Positions 51,128 through 61,547 of a stretch of DNA of 64,000 nt are shown here, piece after piece. Below the pieces are notes generated by a model. That model did not search any database. It worked only from the letters and a program-made list of their open reading frames with translations, and was not told the DNA's origin. Position 1 is the stretch's first letter. Each line of letters begins with the position of its first letter. Position numbers and translations under genes: made by a program. Source of the DNA: Armatimonadota bacterium (GTDB taxonomy: Bacteria; Armatimonadota; Fimbriimonadia; Fimbriimonadales; Fimbriimonadaceae); assembly GCA_016125185.1 (NCBI GenBank), contig WGMG01000002.1, forward strand, positions 372,001-436,000, in the 5' to 3' direction.

Positions 51128-51166
51128 ACAAAACTCCCGTGAAGCGAGGCTTCACGGGAGTTTTGT
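51128..51166. terminator. Strong bidirectional terminator
   Basis: An 18-bp perfect stem ACAAAACTCCCGTGAAGC / GCTTCACGGGAGTTTTGT with a GAG loop and T-runs on both sides. No intact gene ends next to it, so it is probably left from a lost gene. Confidence 0.85.
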
Positions 51167-51269
51167 TTACTTGACCGGACTTCCTTCAGTTACGAGCAGA
51201 TCGCTGCCTCGGTGGCGAGGTGGGAGGACCACATCTGGATTACCCAAGTCAGAGGTTCTGAGGCAACAA

Positions 51270-51300
51270 AAAAGCCCCTCGGCTAAACCGAGGGGCTTTT
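51270..51300 (-). terminator. Terminator after a lost minus-strand gene
   Basis: AAAAGCCCCTCGG / CCGAGGGGCTTTT stem with a TTTAG loop on the minus strand, followed by TTTTTT. It sits 11 bp after the stop of the remnant at 51311-51355. The stretch 51022-51546 holds two terminators and two gene tails but no intact gene. Confidence 0.82.
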
Positions 51301-51310
51301 CCAACTTAAC

Positions 51311-51355
51311 TTACTTCGAGACAAGCTCCTTCTTCTTGGTGCGGAGTCGACGGCC
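51311..51355 (-). pseudogene. C-terminal remnant identical in its last residues to ClpC
   Basis: The minus strand reads GRRLRTKKKELVSK-stop. The last eight residues KKKELVSK match the ClpC C-terminus 0.8 kb away, with nucleotide differences only at third positions in that part. It is followed by a terminator, as clpC is. I read it as the tail of a deleted gene, possibly a clpC paralogue or a gene sharing the tail. Confidence 0.5.
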
Positions 51356-51357
51356 AA

Positions 51358-51546
51358 TTCCTTCTCAAGCCGGACGACTATTACAACCTGCTTGGCGGAG
51401 CGGGCGCCGACTGCTGGGGAATTCCCGATCCAAGCGCGATGGACAACGCCATTATCGCTTGGGTAGACGGACATGCCAATCGCAAGAAGCTCAGCGCGTT
51501 CTACTCGGGACAAAATCCGATCGACAAGTACTTCGATCTGCGGTAG
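51358..51546 (+). pseudogene. 3' fragment of a pseudopilin gene (duplicate of 49660-50340)
   Basis: Translation gives FLLKPDDYYNLLGGAGADCW...[21 protein letters not shown]...SGQNPIDKYFDLR-stop. It aligns along its full length with the C-terminus of the pseudopilin ([31 protein letters not shown]). No signal peptide or start precedes it; the upstream part is replaced by the ClpC-like tail and terminators. A truncated paralogue. Confidence 0.85.
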
Positions 51547-51756
51547 TCAGTGGGTCAGGGCGTAGAGCCCGAAACCTAGAATGGAAGTTCCGAAGGCGGT
51601 TAATATGAATCCGGCGACAACGGCTCGTCCACCGGTCTCGGCTTCGGCATAAAAGTAGACCGTTCTCTTCGTCAGAATTCCCTTGACTCCGCAAAAGATC
51701 ATGAATCCCGATCCCAGAAGGAGCGCTAAGAGATTGGTGGCGAGATGTTTGGACAT
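51547..51756 (-). CDS. Small two-helix membrane protein (paralogue A)
   Basis: A 69-residue protein with two membrane helices (about 8-25 and 45-64). Start placed at MSKHLATNLLALL; a longer in-frame form would overlap the next gene. It aligns with the neighbouring 71-residue protein over the GxKGIxxKR...GGRAVVAG region, so the two are tandem paralogues. Function unknown. Confidence 0.6.
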   Translation of the reverse strand: MSKHLATNLLALLLGSGFMIFCGVKGILTKRTVYFYAEAETGGRAVVAGFILTAFGTSILGFGLYALTH

Positions 51757-51764
51757 TCCTAACC

Positions 51765-51980
51765 TTAGTATGCGTGCGGATTTTGCATCACGCTCAGGAT
51801 TTGAGAGAGAATCAACAAGCCAATGGCGATCAGGGATATACCCGCAACCACCGTCTGTTTTCCGCTTGCAGATTTTCGTCCGACCCAGAGACTTCGCTTT
51901 CGAATACCATGTAACCCGGCAAGAAGACAAAAACCGCTCGCAAGAAATCCCGCAAAAAGATTTAGCCAATAGATAATCAT
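51765..51980 (-). CDS. Small two-helix membrane protein (paralogue B)
   Basis: A 71-residue protein, MIIYWLNLFAGFLASGF..., with two membrane helices separated by a basic loop (GIRKRSLWVGRKSASGK) and ending TVVAGISLIAIG. It is paralogous to the adjacent 69-residue protein and 8 bp upstream of it, likely one transcript. Confidence 0.6.
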   Translation of the reverse strand: MIIYWLNLFAGFLASGFCLLAGLHGIRKRSLWVGRKSASGKQTVVAGISLIAIGLLILSQILSVMQNPHAY

Positions 51981-52041
51981 CTGCTTGCTCCTACTCTTAC
52001 GGAACAAGACCACACCAGGATTCGTTGGGCGCAAAAAGGAA

Positions 52042-52070
52042 AGCCCCGCTTGGTCTCACCAAGCGGGGCT
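52042..52070 (-). terminator. Terminator of clpC
   Basis: AGCCCCGCTTGG / CCAAGCGGGGCT 12-bp stem with a short loop; on the minus strand it is followed by TTCCTTTTT. It lies 26 bp past the clpC stop. Confidence 0.82.
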
Positions 52071-52095
52071 CGCAATATTTGTGGCTGAGTAAGCC

Positions 52096-54612
<2,517 letters not shown>

Positions 54613-54880
54613 ACTCTCTCTTTGTCCTTCGAACCGATCGCTCGGTTCTGTGTTTGTTACTACGTCTGACGATCTGCGGTTAATACGGGTTTCCAACCGA
54701 GATTGGAAGACCTATACTCCGCCTGTACCGTTCAGGACGAAAAACGCTCCGTGTTGGGTTCTTTTCTAGCGAAGCTTGTCGTTAGAATTTACCCTCTGGG
54801 AGCCTCCGTACCTAGCATTATTGGCGGGAAAGACTTCGGGCCCAGGTTTTGTGGTGAGAATTTGCCGCATTCTAAGAAAC

Positions 54881-54898
54881 CCCCGTAATCGTGCGGGG
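54881..54898 (-). terminator. Weak terminator after the sulfatase-fold gene
   Basis: CCCCG-CACGATTA-CGGGG on the minus strand followed by GTTTCTT, 26 bp past that gene's stop. The 312-bp space 54613-54924 also must hold the clpC promoter; I see no convincing -35/-10 pair in it and no gene. Confidence 0.5.
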
Positions 54899-54924
54899 AT
54901 TTGAACTTAAAAATCTGGGCAATC

Positions 54925-56298
54925 TCACGGCGTGACGCGCTTGGCCGTCATCGCCCGGACAATGTCAAGTTCCGAAGCATTTGAATTCGAAATCAGCAGT
55001 CGAACGACATCGGCCAGATGCTCGCCGCACGCTTGGTCGTTCACCCGACCTGGCTTAACAATGTTGGTTCCAGAAATCAGCATCGGCACTCTTCCGCACG
55101 GCTTGATGCCATGCAGAGTCGCCCGAAGGTTATGATCCGAAGTCGCGATGAACGTGTAGGGCTCTCCTGTTTTCGCCAACGTATCCTCCATGGTTTTGCA
55201 GATTTCGCCAGCATAATCCACCGCACCGTAGTAGGACTCCGGATCAAAGCCCAACGGGTCGCCCGGGATGGGATGCATGACATACGGGACGTGCGGACAA
55301 GGAACGTGCAAGAAGATCAATCCATGGTGTTCATCGATGAAGCTCGGAACCTGAGCATGAAAATCCTCAATGATCTTCCGCTGCCAGTTGGAATAGAACG
55401 TATTGAGCATCTTGGTCTGCGAGTTCTTTCCGACCATCTGGAATGGACGCTCGACCAGAAAGTCGAAGAGCAGCCAAAAGCAGAAGGTCGGATCATCCGA
55501 CACTCGCTCGTAAAACCGTCCCTCCACACCTGGGAATTCACGATCGTAGGGGTGGTACCAGCCCATCGCCGACGCCCCAACCGTGTCCCTTGCCTCGAGC
55601 AAAATGTTGGGCTTCTCGTTCCATTCCCGCTTCTTGCCGCCCACGATGAGATTGAGGGTTTGAGGTCCAGCCGCCTTGGCCCTTTCGACGGTGTGCCCAA
55701 TGGTCATGGCTGGGAGCGAATACAAGGTTTCCGGTCCGGGCTCAAGGCAATTTGTGAAGTCCAGCGAACGCTTTGCCAAGTCGAGGAATTCATTCGGAGG
55801 ATACTGACTTGGCCATTTTTCCAATGTGTGAACGGGATCCAATTCGTCAAACACTGCGACCACGATTCTGGGGCCGGTCTTGTGGGCGTTCAGGGCTTGA
55901 GATTTGGGGGCCGGAGGGTTGGCGCGAAAGAGCGAAAGGGCACCAATGCAGGTCGCGATTCCGGCATATCCCAATAACTCGAGGATAAGGGTTCCACCCC
56001 TCAACCATGTCGTTTTCTCCTTGCGAACCGCTTGCCAGATCAAAAGAAAGGCAACCGCGGCCATGCCGACAAAGACCAAAAATGGAATCGAAAACCCTCG
56101 CCGAAAGTCGTCGGCCATGACCAGAGAAATGGGGATGAGCAACCACCGAGTCCATGCGGGAAGATAGGTGCAACCGAATATGAGGACCGACAAAACCGCC
56201 ATGAGCATGTAGGCCGCAATAAGCATCCCCCGAGGTTGGTCGGAATAGAAGTATCCAAGTCCAGGGTCGAACACTCGCGACCAATTGCCCATCATCAA
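54925..56298 (-). CDS. Membrane protein with alkaline-phosphatase/sulfatase-like domain
   Basis: A 457-residue protein. The N-terminal 130 residues have four or five membrane helices. The rest resembles the alkaline phosphatase/sulfatase fold used by LTA-synthase and phosphoethanolamine transferases: RIVVAVFDELDPVH at the first metal site, LYSLPAMTIGHT with the likely nucleophile (Thr/Ser), HGLIFLHVPCPHVPY, and IATSDHNLR for the second metal Asp-x-His. Such enzymes modify surface glycans or lipids. It may be diverged. Exact substrate unknown. Confidence 0.75.
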   Translation of the reverse strand: MMMGNWSRVFDPGLGYFYSDQPRGMLIAAYMLMAVLSVLIFGCTYLPAWTRWLLIPISLVMADDFRRGFSIPFLVFVGMAAVAFLLIWQAVRKEKTTWLRGGTLILELLGYAGIATCIGALSLFRANPPAPKSQALNAHKTGPRIVVAVFDELDPVHTLEKWPSQYPPNEFLDLAKRSLDFTNCLEPGPETLYSLPAMTIGHTVERAKAAGPQTLNLIVGGKKREWNEKPNILLEARDTVGASAMGWYHPYDREFPGVEGRFYERVSDDPTFCFWLLFDFLVERPFQMVGKNSQTKMLNTFYSNWQRKIIEDFHAQVPSFIDEHHGLIFLHVPCPHVPYVMHPIPGDPLGFDPESYYGAVDYAGEICKTMEDTLAKTGEPYTFIATSDHNLRATLHGIKPCGRVPMLISGTNIVKPGRVNDQACGEHLADVVRLLISNSNASELDIVRAMTAKRVTP

Positions 56299-56444
56299 CC
56301 CTTCGGCGTAGCCGATCGAGATCAGGATTCGGGTTGTGAGCTTGACGGTCGCGCCTCCAGAGTTTTCTTCGTCATTCTACTGGGAAATCTAAAAGGCGGG
56401 GTATCGCGTGCCGAAGATGTTTAGGGTATTATTTTCACTCTCAC

Positions 56445-56520
56445 TGCCGCTTAGCTCAGTCGGTAGAGCAGCTGACTGTTAATCAGCGGGTCGTAGGTTC
56501 GAGTCCTACAGCGGCAGCCA
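56445..56520 (+). tRNA. tRNA-Asn (GTT), integration site
   Basis: A 76-nt tRNA: acceptor TGCCGCT/AGCGGCA, D-arm TAGCTCAGTCGGTAGAGCA, anticodon loop CTGTTAA (anticodon GTT), T-arm GTAGG-TTCGAGT-CCTAC, encoded CCA. A TATTAT -10-like box lies at 56427-56432. Its 3' 46 bp recur at 62780-62825, so the integrated element re-created an intact tRNA on its left side. Confidence 0.97.
56475..56520 (+). repeat. attL (46-bp core, part of tRNA-Asn)
   Basis: The sequence from the middle of the anticodon loop through CCA, identical to 62780-62825. The bases before and after diverge at once. Confidence 0.9.
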
Positions 56521-56537
56521 CTTATTTAGGTTCAAAG

Positions 56538-56560
56538 AGACTCCAAAGAGGGAGTCTTTT
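56538..56560 (+). terminator. Terminator after tRNA-Asn, brought by the element
   Basis: AGACTCC-AAAGAG-GGAGTCT stem followed by TTTT, 18 bp after the tRNA end. It lies inside the element, so it replaces the tRNA's original terminator. Confidence 0.75.
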
Positions 56561-56577
56561 CTGCTTTTTCAGGGCAG

Positions 56578-56600
56578 TTGAAACCAACGCTGAAACCAAC
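56578..56600 (+). repeat. Candidate integrase arm-type site, left
   Basis: A 23-bp sequence with two copies of GAAACCAAC (as GAAACCAACGCTGAAACCAAC, 21 nt, given in parts: GAAACCAACGCT, GAAACCAAC). An identical copy lies at 62653-62675 near attR. Repeated short motifs next to att cores usually are arm-binding sites of the integrase. Confidence 0.55.
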
Positions 56601-56680
56601 CCGCGCCATCTACTTTAGATGCTAGGTGGTTATCAGAAGCTCAATTGATCATTGAACCCTACGAAAATCCTCGTGCCGAT

Positions 56681-57016
56681 TCATGAACGGTTACCGAAAA
56701 TATTCTTGATTGGGGGATCATCAGATTTGGGAAACAATGCCTGAACGAAGAAGTTTCCCAGAAAATCTGAGATTCCAATTGAGGCAAGGACAAATCCCCC
56801 AAAATATACCAATATTGGCGTAAACCATTGGACGTAGAAGCCTAGTATGCCCAGGCAGACCCACTGACCAATGGAAGTAATCCAGTACACTAAGTTTGGA
56901 ATTTTTCGCCTACGGTACATTCCTTGGTCATTTCGCTTGCATGCGGTTCCAAGGCAAGTCAGAGCAAACCAGACTATCAATGCCCAAAACTGGATCGATT
57001 TTCCAGCAATGATCAT
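56681..57016 (-). CDS. Small membrane protein of the element
   Basis: A 111-residue protein with three predicted membrane helices (IQFWALIVWFALTCLG, IGQWVCLGILGFYVQWF, FGGFVLASIGISDFLG). The basic loop CKRNDQGMYRRRKIPN lies between the first and second. No family recognised. It is AT-richer than the host genes. Confidence 0.55.
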   Translation of the reverse strand: MIIAGKSIQFWALIVWFALTCLGTACKRNDQGMYRRRKIPNLVYWITSIGQWVCLGILGFYVQWFTPILVYFGGFVLASIGISDFLGNFFVQALFPKSDDPPIKNIFGNRS

Positions 57017-57154
57017 TGGGCCATTATATCCTGCTCTTTCCTGGACTCAACGCGTTCACGCCGTTGAAATGGGCTAGTCGCAAAGGTCGGCACGTACCAT
57101 AGAAGAATTACTTCAAACTCCCAGACCACCGTGCCTTGCGGTGTCGAGCTTCAT

Positions 57155-58300
57155 CTACCTATTGTATATATCACATTGAAGTATCGAATCCATCTTATCT
57201 GCCGCGTCCCTTTGCAGGGCCGGGATGACGTGGGAGTACGTGTTCAGCGTTAGCGTGATTTGGCTGTGTCCGAGCGTCTGCATGATCGTTCGAGGGTCGG
57301 TACCTTGGGACAAGAGCAAAGTGGCGCAAGAGTGCCGAAGGTCGTGGAATCGAAGTTCTGGCAGTTTATTGTCGGCGAGGACCTTCGTTAGGGATCGGCG
57401 AACGTTTCGAGGATCGGCGGGAGTGCCAATCGAGGACGTGAACACCAATCCATTTTCTTGCCAGTCGTCGCCCGCTAGCTCCTTGTCCTGCATTTGTTGG
57501 CGAGCCCAAAGGTTTTGAAGCGATTGAACCGCAAAGGCAGGAAGCGGAATCGAGCGGCGAGCGTTACGGGTCTTGGTTTCGACATAGACCAGCTTGCCCT
57601 TTACCCGCTGTAACTGCCTTGAAACGGTCAGAGAGCCGTTCTGCAAGTCCAGGTCGGACCATTTGAGGCCAAGGGCCTCACCAAGGCGCAAACCGACGGC
57701 CAGAGCCACCGTATACAGGGCCTCGTGCCGATGCCCTTGGATTGCCTTAAGGAACCGTCTTGCTTGGTCGGGGTCTAGGTACTTGATATCTGCCTTTTCC
57801 TTGGTCGGACACGACGCGAGAGAGGCGACATTGCGCGGAGCTAGGTCAAAGCGTACGGCGTAGCTGAGAGAGGCTCTGAGGACCCTTCGCAGGTGTTCTG
57901 CGCTTATGCCTGCATCATGCTTGGCTCGCAGGAACTTCGTCACGTCCTGGGGAGTGAGTTTGCTTAGGGGTAGTTTGCCGAGCCCTGGTATCAGGTGGTT
58001 TCGGACGATCTGCTCATAGCTTCGATAGGTAGAGGGCCTGACCTTGGGCTCTATCACGTCGGCGAGCCACTGATTGAGGAAGTCTCCCAGGGTTTGCTTT
58101 TCGTTGTGGAGCGTTAGCCCTTGGTCCCTTGTTCGGATACCAGCGGCGAGCTTTGAGGCGACTTCCTGCCGAGTCTTGCCGTAGAATGCCTTTCGCTTGG
58201 GCTTGCCATTCTCCCAACCGACGGTGATTCTCGCGACCCAGCGACCGTCTGGCCGAAGGGAGATTGAACCTTCAGAGTTTCCGCGTTTTGCTTTAGCCAT
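57155..58300 (-). CDS. Tyrosine recombinase / phage-type integrase
   Basis: A 381-residue integrase. It has an N-terminal AP2-like arm-binding domain (GSISLRPDGRWVARITVG region), a SAM-like core-binding domain (about 70-165), and the catalytic domain with Arg 205 (VGLRLGEAL), Lys 243, His 319-x-x-Arg 322 (HDLRHS), His 345 (LGHSQ) and the nucleophile Tyr 355. It catalyses site-specific recombination at tRNA-Asn. The start at MAKAKRGN overlaps the upstream gene by 8 bp. It lies 0.63 kb from attL, facing it. Confidence 0.94.
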   Translation of the reverse strand: MAKAKRGNSEGSISLRPDGRWVARITVGWENGKPKRKAFYGKTRQEVASKLAAGIRTRDQGLTLHNEKQTLGDFLNQWLADVIEPKVRPSTYRSYEQIVRNHLIPGLGKLPLSKLTPQDVTKFLRAKHDAGISAEHLRRVLRASLSYAVRFDLAPRNVASLASCPTKEKADIKYLDPDQARRFLKAIQGHRHEALYTVALAVGLRLGEALGLKWSDLDLQNGSLTVSRQLQRVKGKLVYVETKTRNARRSIPLPAFAVQSLQNLWARQQMQDKELAGDDWQENGLVFTSSIGTPADPRNVRRSLTKVLADNKLPELRFHDLRHSCATLLLSQGTDPRTIMQTLGHSQITLTLNTYSHVIPALQRDAADKMDSILQCDIYNR

Positions 58301-59291
58301 GTTCGTTATCCATTTCAGTCTGCTTGTTGTGTTGCCGCCACGCACGTTGCCTGCATTTCGAACTACAAGTCTTCTTCCTTAAGTCCAATGGTTGAAACCA
58401 TTTCCCGCACCCTTCACACCGCTTTACAGGTCTACTTGAACCAATAATTTCTTCGGCGAGTAACGCGTAAATGGCTCCAAGTAGATTCTTTGGTTTAAGC
58501 AGGATTGTAGTTCCAGAAATAGCCTCGATTGTTGGTCTTACCCAGTCCTGCAACTTCGCATTGAGTTCAAATTCAAGTGCCATCTTGGCAACAATCGAGT
58601 ACCTAAAAGTTCCGTCAAGAGCCATGCCCGATTCAGTTCTGACCAAGTGAGGGAACACATATTTTCCAAGCTCTGGTGAGACCGTTCTGAAGATTCTTCG
58701 GTAGGCAAATGGGTTATCATCGCTGGAAAGCAAGCGGTTCCTGTGTTCCAATTCTTTACAGACTATTTGCATCCACGCTAGCTTCGCCTTCGCTTCATCT
58801 CGACATTGATCCCAATACGAGAGTAGTTTTTTCATCTCGGATATTTCGTAGTACCAAAAGGCCAAGGGTTCAATAAAGTCAATGAACGGTGAGACGGTGA
58901 GAGCAGTTTGATAGCAGCAAGCTCCGAGCAAGCCATACTGGTCGGCAAAGGCACAAACGGCTTTTGGAGTCATGGACAACTCCCCAAATGTGCGATGCAG
59001 CGTTCGGTAGTCCATCGGATCGAAATACGAATCTTCTGCCATGCCACCAGTCCTCCGAGGCAAGATGTAGCCCTTCTCCTGAAAGGACTCATCTCGATAA
59101 CGATCTGGCATTACTTGGGTTTTCAGCAATGTATCCGTTTCCCACTGCATACAAAATGGAACGCCATCCTCTAGACTTCTCCCTAGTGCCTTTGCCTTTG
59201 TGGCCGAGACATATCCCAAATCATCTCTCTTCCACATCAGTCTGAGTGGTCTGCTTTTGGATTTCATGCTTGTTACGGAAGTGGAACGCAT
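58293..59291 (-). CDS. Zinc-finger protein coupled to integrase
   Basis: A 332-residue protein, mostly alpha-helical, with a C-terminal treble-clef-like zinc finger (CEGCGKWFQPLD then CSSKCRQRAWRQH). The region before it (LLGAIYALLAEEI) resembles proteins with CGNR-type or phage-like C-terminal fingers. It is translationally coupled to the integrase by an 8-bp overlap, which suggests a role in integration or its control; that is inference. Confidence 0.7.
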   Translation of the reverse strand: MRSTSVTSMKSKSRPLRLMWKRDDLGYVSATKAKALGRSLEDGVPFCMQWETDTLLKTQVMPDRYRDESFQEKGYILPRRTGGMAEDSYFDPMDYRTLHRTFGELSMTPKAVCAFADQYGLLGACCYQTALTVSPFIDFIEPLAFWYYEISEMKKLLSYWDQCRDEAKAKLAWMQIVCKELEHRNRLLSSDDNPFAYRRIFRTVSPELGKYVFPHLVRTESGMALDGTFRYSIVAKMALEFELNAKLQDWVRPTIEAISGTTILLKPKNLLGAIYALLAEEIIGSSRPVKRCEGCGKWFQPLDLRKKTCSSKCRQRAWRQHNKQTEMDNEHG

Positions 59292-59363
59292 TTTGATTTT
59301 GGTTACGGATATCTGTCTCGTATTCTCTCACATGTTGGCGAATCCGTCAACGTTTTTTGAACG

Positions 59364-59579
59364 ATGCAAAAGCAATTACTAAAGATCACGGAAGCAGCCG
59401 AACAGGCTGGAGTTGGCCGAACCATGGCCTATGAATTCGTCATGTCGGGCCAGTGGCCGAGCGTCAAGATCGGTCGTTCACTGCGAATCCCACTTTCGGG
59501 CCTCAATGAATGGATTGAGGGCAAGGAGAAGGAAGCGACGGCAAGAGCCAATGAATTGAAGGGAGGTTACACCTTCTAG
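59364..59579 (+). CDS. Excisionase/AlpA-type helix-turn-helix protein
   Basis: A 71-residue DNA-binding protein of the MerR-like excisionase family: LLKITEAAEQAGVGRTMAYEFV then WPSVKIGRSLRIPLSGLNEWI (each quoted partly: TEAAEQAGVGRTMAYEF, VKIGRSLRIPLS). It divides the divergent integrase and primase units and probably controls excision or replication. Confidence 0.85.
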   Translation: MQKQLLKITEAAEQAGVGRTMAYEFVMSGQWPSVKIGRSLRIPLSGLNEWIEGKEKEATARANELKGGYTF

Positions 59580-59620
59580 ACTTCATACAGAATAGGGCGA
59601 ACGAACGGGTCTGGCTCGGA

Positions 59621-60805
59621 ATGGTCAAACTCTCGCTGTTTGAAGCCATCTTGCATTTGCAAGAGCTTGGGCTTGACCAGTGTGCAGTCTTCCAGATCAA
59701 GCCAGACTCGCCGAATTGTCACGTCAAACCGATGGTGCTGGATGGAAAGTACATAGACGTTGAGGACGAGCTTTGTAAGCTGAATGCCCAGGGTTGCGCC
59801 ATCTTTGTTCAGGTCAATGGCGGCGAGAGACGCGGCGATAGGCACATTAGAGAATTGAATTGGCTGTATGCCGACCTGGACCGAGCGAAAACGCTACCAA
59901 AATTGCCTTTTGAGCCTCATATGGTTATCAAGACCAAGAGAGGTTTTCACTTGTATTGGAGAATTGTCGAATCGAGGGACAAAGACCTTTGGAAAGCCGT
60001 CGAGAGGGCCCTAGTTGCCCTAATCGGCGCGGATTCTGCCGCAAAGCAGGTATCACAGGTTCTCCGGGTCGCGGGATTCGAGCACCGGAAAGGCGAGCCA
60101 TACCAGATTTGCATTCACTCGTGGAACCCGAATATGAAACCTTACGACCTGGCCGACTTGCGAGACCAACTCGGGGTTTCCATCGTTCCGAAGACCGGCA
60201 AGGTCAAGACTCGAATTGAGCCCATAGGCAAAGCTGAGAAACGATTTTGGTTTCCCATTGTCGGCTACCACGTGACACAGCAAAAACGAAAGATTGCAAA
60301 GGCCAAGGTCGGATGCAGGTGGTTGACGGTTCGCCATGCAGCTTTCAGCTTAGGCCACTATGTACACTTGGGCCTAGACCAGGAGTATTTGCGCAGAGCC
60401 CTATTGTTGGCAGTTAAGAACGCCCATTGGCCGGACGAGGACCTACGACCGGAAGCGTTGAGCCCCATGATTGAGCAAAACATCGTGAACGGAATCAAGG
60501 ACGGCTTGCCGATTCTTAAGCCTGAACTTGTCGCGAAAGCAAATGCAATCAGGGCAGGTGAAAGGGCCCTTGAAAGAGCCAAAGACTCGGTCAAGACGTG
60601 GCCGGACGTTTTAACAACTGACCAAGCTTGGGCCATCATGCGGCCAGAAGGTAGCGGACAAGCATGGACATCCGATAAACAGGTTAGCTACCAAACATCG
60701 AAGTTCCTTCAGCAAAACGGATATCAACCAGCCGGTAGGAGCAATGGGAAATCGCGCTATCGTCGGCGGTCGGATACGGAATCTGGTTCAGGTCCGTGGT
60801 CGTAA
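59621..60805 (+). CDS. PrimPol-type (archaeo-eukaryotic primase) replication protein
   Basis: A 394-residue protein with a RepB-like primase domain. The catalytic motif I is WLYADLDR (Asp 85, Asp 87), motif II FHLYW (His 110) and motif III RVAGFEHRKGEP (about 149-160). An alpha-helical C-terminus follows with no helicase Walker motif, so priming may rely on the host helicase. Such genes start replication of small plasmids and satellite elements. It follows the HTH gene by 41 bp on the same strand. Confidence 0.8.
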   Translation: MVKLSLFEAILHLQELGLDQCAVFQIKPDSPNCHVKPMVLDGKYIDVEDELCKLNAQGCAIFVQVNGGERRGDRHIRELNWLYADLDRAKTLPKLPFEPHMVIKTKRGFHLYWRIVESRDKDLWKAVERALVALIGADSAAKQVSQVLRVAGFEHRKGEPYQICIHSWNPNMKPYDLADLRDQLGVSIVPKTGKVKTRIEPIGKAEKRFWFPIVGYHVTQQKRKIAKAKVGCRWLTVRHAAFSLGHYVHLGLDQEYLRRALLLAVKNAHWPDEDLRPEALSPMIEQNIVNGIKDGLPILKPELVAKANAIRAGERALERAKDSVKTWPDVLTTDQAWAIMRPEGSGQAWTSDKQVSYQTSKFLQQNGYQPAGRSNGKSRYRRRSDTESGSGPWS

Positions 60806-60884
60806 GTGGTCCCCTCCCCCTGGTCCCCCCCTCTACTGTACGAGAATGCACTGAATAAAAGAAGTCTCTACTAAAGGCATGGCC

Positions 60885-61478
60885 CTACAAGTCGAAGTAG
60901 GTTGAGAACTTGCGAGAGAACGCTTGATCAAACTGTTCGTCGGCCAATGTGAGCATCTCTATCAGTCGCCAATATGTCTTCTGCCTCATGTATTTGGGCC
61001 TTGCCAAAGAGTTCCCGTTTACACCAATGCGAGATTCGAGTTTTGCCATTCTGGCAATGGTTCGCCCAAGTATGCATTGGCGCTGGCTCTTGTACCGTAG
61101 GTTGTGACATTTGCGACAAAGGAACCTCGAACGACAATAGAGCACACCAACGCGGGCATTACAACGAGGACAAAGAAACCATGGCCGTTTACCGCCAAAG
61201 TTGCAGGGAGTCCAGACCACCGGGACCGTGTAGGCAAATTGCTTGGAGTCTTCGCCATGTTCACGGGTTGAGTAGATCAGGCGAACGCCGTTTGCATCCG
61301 AAATGGCAGAGACCGAGCCGGTCAGTTCGTCATCGGTATACCAGGAGAGGCTATAGAGCATCCTGTTTTCGGCCAGATAACCACGTCGGTAGAGCCGTGA
61401 CACGGACAGCCTTAGACATTGGCTTGTAGTGCCATGCGTGCTGTATCTTGTCCACGTGCCAGAACCGTAACCGCCCAT
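60885..61478 (-). CDS. 'MGGYGSG' zinc-finger protein of mobile elements
   Basis: A 197-residue protein that begins MGGYGSGTWTR and contains TPCNFGGKRPWFLCPRC, RVGVLYCRSRFLCRKCHNLRY (in part VGVLYC...CRKCH) and YKSQRQ. This is a common but uncharacterised family in integrated elements, with a four-Cys zinc ribbon (CPRC, CRKC). Its job is not known. It is convergent with the primase gene. Confidence 0.8.
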   Translation of the reverse strand: MGGYGSGTWTRYSTHGTTSQCLRLSVSRLYRRGYLAENRMLYSLSWYTDDELTGSVSAISDANGVRLIYSTREHGEDSKQFAYTVPVVWTPCNFGGKRPWFLCPRCNARVGVLYCRSRFLCRKCHNLRYKSQRQCILGRTIARMAKLESRIGVNGNSLARPKYMRQKTYWRLIEMLTLADEQFDQAFSRKFSTYFDL

Positions 61479-61547
61479 TTGCCCATATTGTTAGACGACC
61501 GAACGATAGGAATTGCCTAATGATTTCGGCAAAATGACAGGTAATGG

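Noticed and set aside
51051-51608. Plus-strand open frame through the two terminators
   Set aside because: It runs through two strong terminators and in the wrong frame for the pseudopilin tail.
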